NCBI GenBank assembly: GCA_002455215.1
Contig: DKKK01000187.1
Span: 1,736 to 10,510, forward strand
Origin: Anaerolineales bacterium UBA6668
GTDB lineage: Bacteria > Chloroflexota > Anaerolineae > Anaerolineales > UBA6668
Direction of reading: 5' to 3'
Length of the DNA stretch: 8,775 nt
Position numbers and translations under genes: made by a program. Shown piece after piece: positions 5,458 to 8,775 of the stretch (the first letter of the stretch is position 1; every line of letters begins with the position of its first letter). The notes under the pieces were generated by a model. The model was given only the letters and a program-made list of their open reading frames with translations, was not told the DNA's origin and searched no databases.

Positions 5458-7032
5458 TTAGTCGGCGGCAGATGGGGAGAGTACCCCAGCAGGTTTTTTG
5501 CCTTTGGCAGGCACATACACCTTACCGGCGACAGGGTCTTCGTTGATATAACCCGGCGTACCCATTTCTGGCACGTCTAACCCTTCAATTTCATGTGTGG
5601 CATCTGAACGTAAAAGGTTGAGGGCACTGAGCAACTTGAAGAAGCCAAAAGCCAATGGGAATACAACGACCAGCACTGAAAGTAGCTCCAGGCTTTGGGC
5701 AAGCAATTGTCCGGCATTGCCATAGAGCAAACCCGTCACTGGGGTTGCAATTCCATTCCAACCGGCACTATCCGGGTTGCCATTGGCAAAAATGCCCACT
5801 GCCAATACGCCAAGTGCTCCACCCACCAAGTGAACGGGAACAGCACCCACGGGGTCGTCAATTTTGAATTTTTCTAAAGTCTCGGTGGCAAACACAACGA
5901 CAATACCGGCAATGATGCCAATGATAACGGCAGAGAGTGGGTCAATGAAGGCGCAAGGCGCAGTGACGGCTACTAGCCCGGCGAGTAAGCCATTGACGCT
6001 CATGGCAGGGTCTGGTTTGCGCAGTTTGTGGATGAACCACATGTAGAACATAGTTGCCATGCCACCCGCCGCCCCAGCCAAGAGCGTGTTGACAGCGGCT
6101 AAGCCTGCCAGGTTGCGAAAACCGCCCAAAAAGCCCAAGCTGGAGCCGGCATTGAAGCCAAACCAGCCAAAAAACAAGATGACCGTGCCCAGAACGCCCA
6201 TGGGAAAGTTGTGACCGGGGATGGCGTTGGCGGTTCCATCTTTGTTAAATTTACCAATACGGGGTCCCAGCACAATGGCACCTGCCAAACCCAGCGCACC
6301 GCCCACCATGTGAACAACACCCGAACCGGCAAAATCGACTACACCACTGCCCAAGCCAGCCGTGCGCCCCAAATTGGCGAGCCAGCCACCACCCCACACC
6401 CAGTTGCCTACGATGGGGTAAATAATCATGCTAACAAATAAGCCCATCAGCACAAAGCCACTGAACTTCAGCCGTTCAGCCATCGAGCCAGTAGGGATGG
6501 TAGCGGCAGTGTCCATGAAAAACATTTGGTACATGAAGAATACCAACACGCCCACATTGGCGGTTAGCCCACTGAGCAAGAAGCCAGACAAACCGAGCAC
6601 TTGATGCCCACCTATGAGCAATGGCTTGTCCAAAATGCCAGCCCAATCGCCAAGGGTGATGGGGCTAAATGCCCACTCGCCCAAACTGCCGACTGCCGGG
6701 AAGACATGGTTGACCCCACCAAACTGGAAAGCAAAGCCGGTTAGCCAGTAACCGATGGCACCAATGCAAAAAACCATTAGGTTCATCATCATGGTGTGAG
6801 CCACATTTTTGGCGCGGGTAAAGCCGGTTTCGACTAACGCAAAGCCTGCTTGCATAAAAAACACTAACACAGCGGCAAAAAAGACCCACAAAATGTTCAA
6901 TCCCATGGAAAGGTCAGCAATGGCTGGGTCAACGGGTTGGGTATCTTGTGCAAATACACCGCTCATGGGCAGAACTAACATTGCCAGCGTCAAGGCTAAC
7001 ACAATCAAGGGTTTGTTGAAAATTTTTTTCAT
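5458..7032 (-). CDS. amt: Ammonium transporter (Amt/MEP/Rh family)
   Basis: A 524-residue integral membrane channel for NH4+/NH3 uptake, acting as a trimer in the cytoplasmic membrane. Residues 1-28 form a cleavable signal peptide (MKKIF..., hydrophobic core, VFA before QDTQP), as in E. coli AmtB. Family landmarks are ALVETGFTRAKN (65-76), AERLKFSGFVLMG (185-197), Trp213 in WVWGGG, Asp233 in DFAGSGVVH, and the twin pore histidines His241 (VVHMVGG) and His401 (VPVHLVGG), matching E. coli Asp160, His168 and His318. The C-terminal tail keeps the EIEGLDVPEMG motif (481-491), through which PII proteins normally regulate Amt, then about 30 extra residues rich in Pro, Lys and Ala. The ATG at 7032 is chosen because GGAGG lies six bases upstream and the signal peptide starts there; 13 further in-frame codons upstream are not needed. 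No glnK/PII gene adjoins it. A terminator-like hairpin lies very close to the start. Confidence 0.96.
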   Translation of the reverse strand: MKKIFNKPLIVLALTLAMLVLPMSGVFAQDTQPVDPAIADLSMGLNILWVFFAAVLVFFMQAGFALVETGFTRAKNVAHTMMMNLMVFCIGAIGYWLTGFAFQFGGVNHVFPAVGSLGEWAFSPITLGDWAGILDKPLLIGGHQVLGLSGFLLSGLTANVGVLVFFMYQMFFMDTAATIPTGSMAERLKFSGFVLMGLFVSMIIYPIVGNWVWGGGWLANLGRTAGLGSGVVDFAGSGVVHMVGGALGLAGAIVLGPRIGKFNKDGTANAIPGHNFPMGVLGTVILFFGWFGFNAGSSLGFLGGFRNLAGLAAVNTLLAGAAGGMATMFYMWFIHKLRKPDPAMSVNGLLAGLVAVTAPCAFIDPLSAVIIGIIAGIVVVFATETLEKFKIDDPVGAVPVHLVGGALGVLAVGIFANGNPDSAGWNGIATPVTGLLYGNAGQLLAQSLELLSVLVVVFPLAFGFFKLLSALNLLRSDATHEIEGLDVPEMGTPGYINEDPVAGKVYVPAKGKKPAGVLSPSAAD

Positions 7033-7038
7033 TTGGAA

Positions 7039-7043
7039 CCTCC
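7039..7043 (-). promoter_or_regulatory. Ribosome binding site of amt
   Basis: GGAGG on the minus strand, six bases before the ATG at 7032. It decides the start in favour of the signal-peptide methionine over the TTG 13 codons upstream at 7071. Confidence 0.85.
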
Positions 7044-7069
7044 AAGATTTGGACAAAAGTGCGGGAAAC

Positions 7070-7107
7070 AAAAAAAGCCCACGAAACAGACAGGGTTTCG
7101 TGGGCTT
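7070..7107 (-). terminator. Strong terminator-like hairpin just upstream of amt (antiporter terminator or amt leader attenuator)
   Basis: Perfect 13-bp stem: AAGCCCACGAAAC (7075-7087) with GTTTCGTGGGCTT (7095-7107), seven-base loop, and on the leftward strand a run of seven T (7070-7076). This is a canonical rho-independent terminator. It lies 185 bases after the antiporter stop yet only 37 bases before the amt ATG. That leaves no room for a complete amt promoter between hairpin and ribosome binding site, so the amt transcript probably has to cross it. Confidence 0.8.
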
Positions 7108-7206
7108 CTAGGCTTCCTGGTGATTTGTAGGTTTAGCAAGTTGGCTTTGGATGCCAAGCACGCTTGAACGATTGGGGTAAGGATACTGGAATTTGAGTTT
7201 TGCGAA

Positions 7207-7236
7207 CAGGTGAAAATATGCTGATATTTTCACCTG
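7207..7236. repeat. Perfect hairpin palindrome A
   Basis: Arms CAGGTGAAAATAT (7207-7219) and ATATTTTCACCTG (7224-7236) are exact reverse complements around the four-base loop GCTG. There is no U-tract after it in either direction, so it does not look like a terminator. It abuts a second palindrome. Confidence 0.65.
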
Positions 7237-7264
7237 CTAGATTGTTCAACCTGAACAATCTAGC
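7237..7264. repeat. Perfect hairpin palindrome B, abutting A
   Basis: Arms CTAGATTGTTCA (7237-7248) and TGAACAATCTAG (7253-7264 region) are exact reverse complements around a three-base loop; the stem can gain one more pair by taking G7236 from palindrome A. It lies 28 bases after the antiporter stop. Two abutting stems of this length with different sequences suggest a compound intergenic repeat or a structured 3' end on the antiporter mRNA. Confidence 0.65.
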
Positions 7265-7291
7265 AAGACAGAACATTTTGGGGAATGTTTG

Positions 7292-8563
7292 CTAATCGCC
7301 AGTAGGTGCTGGAGCAAAAACTGGGCTAAATTCGGTTTCGGACACAGCAGATGGGAGAATGAGCCGCTTGACAATGAGGATGAAAACGCCAGTCAGTAGC
7401 AGATTGAGTGCTAAAGAGAGCACGCCGACTGTAACCACGCTTCCCCCCATGCCAAAGCCTAGGCTAATGACGAGGATGCCCGCCCCCACTTCACCACGCG
7501 GCCACATGCCCACTGCCAATGCAATTCTTTCGCGTAAACTCGCTTCGCTTCGGTAAACAAAAGCGGGGAACATTTTGCCCAGGTTGATGAGCAAAGTCAG
7601 CAGGATGACGTGCAATAGGATGGTGGTGTAGGGCAAATCGGGCTGGCTGGCGGTCACGCTTAGGTGGTTAGTGAGGTGCGCCAGTGTGGGGTTGTGGGTG
7701 ATGAGCGGCATACTCAAGCCAACCAGCACCATAAACAGAGCAGAAACAATTGTAGATACTTTTTGTTCAATAGGGTTTTCGGGTCCTTCTTGGTGTCCTT
7801 CAACCTCATCATTGCTGTGTGGGTTAGCCCCTTTGGGTCGTGCCATCATGCACCCCAATGCAAAGGCAGGGAGCAGGACTTCGACGTGGATGGGAGCGTT
7901 GGGGTCGATTAAGCCGGTGAGTAGCCCCACTCCTTCGGTGAGCAACACGGTGAGAATGGCATAGCCAAACACCCATTGCCAGGTGATGGGGATTTGCCAG
8001 CGGTGCAAGAATTGCCAAGCCAGCCAGACCAAGCCCACCATGATGAAAACCGTTACAAGCAATTGCCATTGGGGACCCACAATGAGCATTTTAAGGGGAA
8101 TCATGAGCAAAACGCTATCTAAATCGTCAAAAATTGCCAAAACTCGCGCTTTGCGAAAAACCCAGGTGGCACTCAGCCCAGCCGCCGCCATCATCGAAAA
8201 CAGCACGCCAGCAGAAGTGGGGGAAGCAAAGCGGGCAATCAGCAAAGTTTCCTTCCATGCGGCAAAATTGGACCAGGCGGAGGCAGGGAGCATGGCAAAG
8301 GTAAAGTAGAGGGCGGCAAATATCCACGGGAAGGCGGCGGCGGTCATGGCTACCCAATAGTCAAAAGCGTAGGATTTGAGTTTGCTTTTGTCAATTTCAA
8401 ACTCATAACCCACATGAATCATGATAAAAGCCAACGCAATTAAGGTGAGTATGTGGATGGCTTCACTGGCAAAATGCCATTGGGAGGCGAACCCAGTAGG
8501 CAATGTTTGAGAGCCAATCAGCCCAAGCATGAGGAGCGAGGAAAACAGTAAAACTTTACGCAT
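7292..8563 (-). CDS. Monovalent cation:proton antiporter, CPA2 family (Na+(K+)/H+ antiporter, KefB/NhaS3/NapA-like)
   Basis: A 423-residue, highly hydrophobic membrane protein predicted to exchange Na+ or K+ for H+ for pH and salt homeostasis. CPA2 signs are ALAFIMIHVGYEFEID (44-58), the RFASPTSAGVLF segment (111-122) at the place of the discontinuous helix 4, the paired acidic residues Asp146-Asp147 in AIFDDLDSVLL that fit the ion-binding Asp pair of NapA-type exchangers, and GMWPRGEVGAGIL (352-364), the conserved RGE helix. A hydrophilic acidic/His loop (about 243-268) separates the two halves. There is no C-terminal RCK/TrkA-N domain, so it is a transport domain alone of typical core length. 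The start at 8563 is fixed by AAAGGAG eight bases upstream. The frame is open 48 codons further, but that part crosses the predicted promoter and is not hydrophobic. The exact cation cannot be told from sequence. Confidence 0.92.
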   Translation of the reverse strand: MRKVLLFSSLLMLGLIGSQTLPTGFASQWHFASEAIHILTLIALAFIMIHVGYEFEIDKSKLKSYAFDYWVAMTAAAFPWIFAALYFTFAMLPASAWSNFAAWKETLLIARFASPTSAGVLFSMMAAAGLSATWVFRKARVLAIFDDLDSVLLMIPLKMLIVGPQWQLLVTVFIMVGLVWLAWQFLHRWQIPITWQWVFGYAILTVLLTEGVGLLTGLIDPNAPIHVEVLLPAFALGCMMARPKGANPHSNDEVEGHQEGPENPIEQKVSTIVSALFMVLVGLSMPLITHNPTLAHLTNHLSVTASQPDLPYTTILLHVILLTLLINLGKMFPAFVYRSEASLRERIALAVGMWPRGEVGAGILVISLGFGMGGSVVTVGVLSLALNLLLTGVFILIVKRLILPSAVSETEFSPVFAPAPTGD

Positions 8564-8571
8564 GATGGTAT

Positions 8572-8578
8572 CTCCTTT
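8572..8578 (-). promoter_or_regulatory. Ribosome binding site of the antiporter gene
   Basis: AAAGGAG on the minus strand, eight bases before the ATG at 8563. It selects this start over the longer open frame that reaches 8707. Confidence 0.85.
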
Positions 8579-8652
8579 GGAAGGGAAACTATTCAGTTTT
8601 ACGTCTTGGTAAAAAAAGGGGGAAGAAAATGCTCGCAGGTTGGAGCGATGAT

Positions 8653-8681
8653 ATTTTACAGCCGTTTGTCTGAAATGTCTA
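8653..8681 (-). promoter_or_regulatory. Candidate sigma-70 promoter of the antiporter gene
   Basis: On the minus strand TAGACA (8676-8681, five of six to TTGACA) and TAAAAT (8653-8658, five of six to TATAAT) are 17 bases apart. Transcription would start near 8646, leaving a leader of about 80 bases before the ATG. The rest of 8564-8775 shows no gene or structured repeat. Confidence 0.5.
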
Positions 8682-8775
8682 TTGCAGGATGCCAAAGAAT
8701 CGGACATTCTTTTTGGGGAATTTAGAACAACAAAGGGTAACTACTCCGGCATAGTGAAACAAACTATACTCGACA

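Noticed and set aside
7141..7180. Possible sigma-54 promoter before amt (TGGCA ... TTGC on the minus strand)
   Set aside because: The GG and GC dinucleotides do not have the required ten-base spacing, so it does not fit the -24/-12 pattern.
7033..7291. Glutamine (glnA-type) riboswitch upstream of amt
   Set aside because: I looked for the conserved core of the glnA RNA motif and did not find it; only simple hairpins are present.
8564..8707. 48-codon N-terminal extension of the antiporter to 8707
   Set aside because: It is hydrophilic, crosses the predicted promoter, and the ATG at 8563 has a strong AAAGGAG site.
1..8775. A new multi-gene defence or mobile system
   Set aside because: All five genes belong to well-known transport or glycosidase families, with no nuclease, transposase, toxin-antitoxin or phage signature on either strand.

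Overview
The window looks like ordinary bacterial chromosome of moderate GC content. Five genes all read leftward (minus strand), separated by spacers rich in palindromes. In transcription order they are a CPA2-type monovalent cation/H+ antiporter, an Amt ammonium transporter, a three-gene cluster-9 (Zn/Mn type) metal ABC transporter operon, and a large secreted GH31 glycoside hydrolase that runs off the left edge. There are no RNA genes, insertion sequences, CRISPR arrays or phage genes. The mix of genes, the lipoprotein-type binding protein and the style of the intergenic palindromes fit an environmental Chloroflexota/Anaerolineae-type bacterium. That is an impression from reading, not a demonstrated placement.

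Region by region: 1-2377 is the 5' part (792 complete codons) of the GH31 gene, with a signal peptide, the catalytic barrel with both catalytic aspartates, and C-terminal beta domains. 2378-2585 is a spacer with an extended -10 promoter candidate for GH31, a terminator-like hairpin and a perfect 28-bp palindrome touching the end of the metal operon. 2586-5079 is the metal ABC operon in the order binding lipoprotein, ATPase, permease, with gaps of 20 and 23 bp. 5080-5457 is the spacer upstream of it. It holds a near-consensus sigma-70 promoter, a 7-1-7 Fur/Zur-family-like operator across the -35 box, two hairpin repeats and the amt terminator. 5458-7032 is amt. 7033-7291 is a spacer with a terminator-like hairpin very close to the amt start and a pair of abutting perfect hairpins. 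7292-8563 is the antiporter, and 8564-8775 its promoter region.

The genes are mostly transport functions: Na+/K+ and pH homeostasis, ammonium uptake and transition-metal uptake, next to a secreted alpha-glycosidase that would release sugars outside the membrane. Nothing shows that they form one pathway. The most informative signals are regulatory: the metal-responsive operator candidate, the possible attenuator in front of amt, and the palindromic repeats. I did not find a convincing new multi-gene system.
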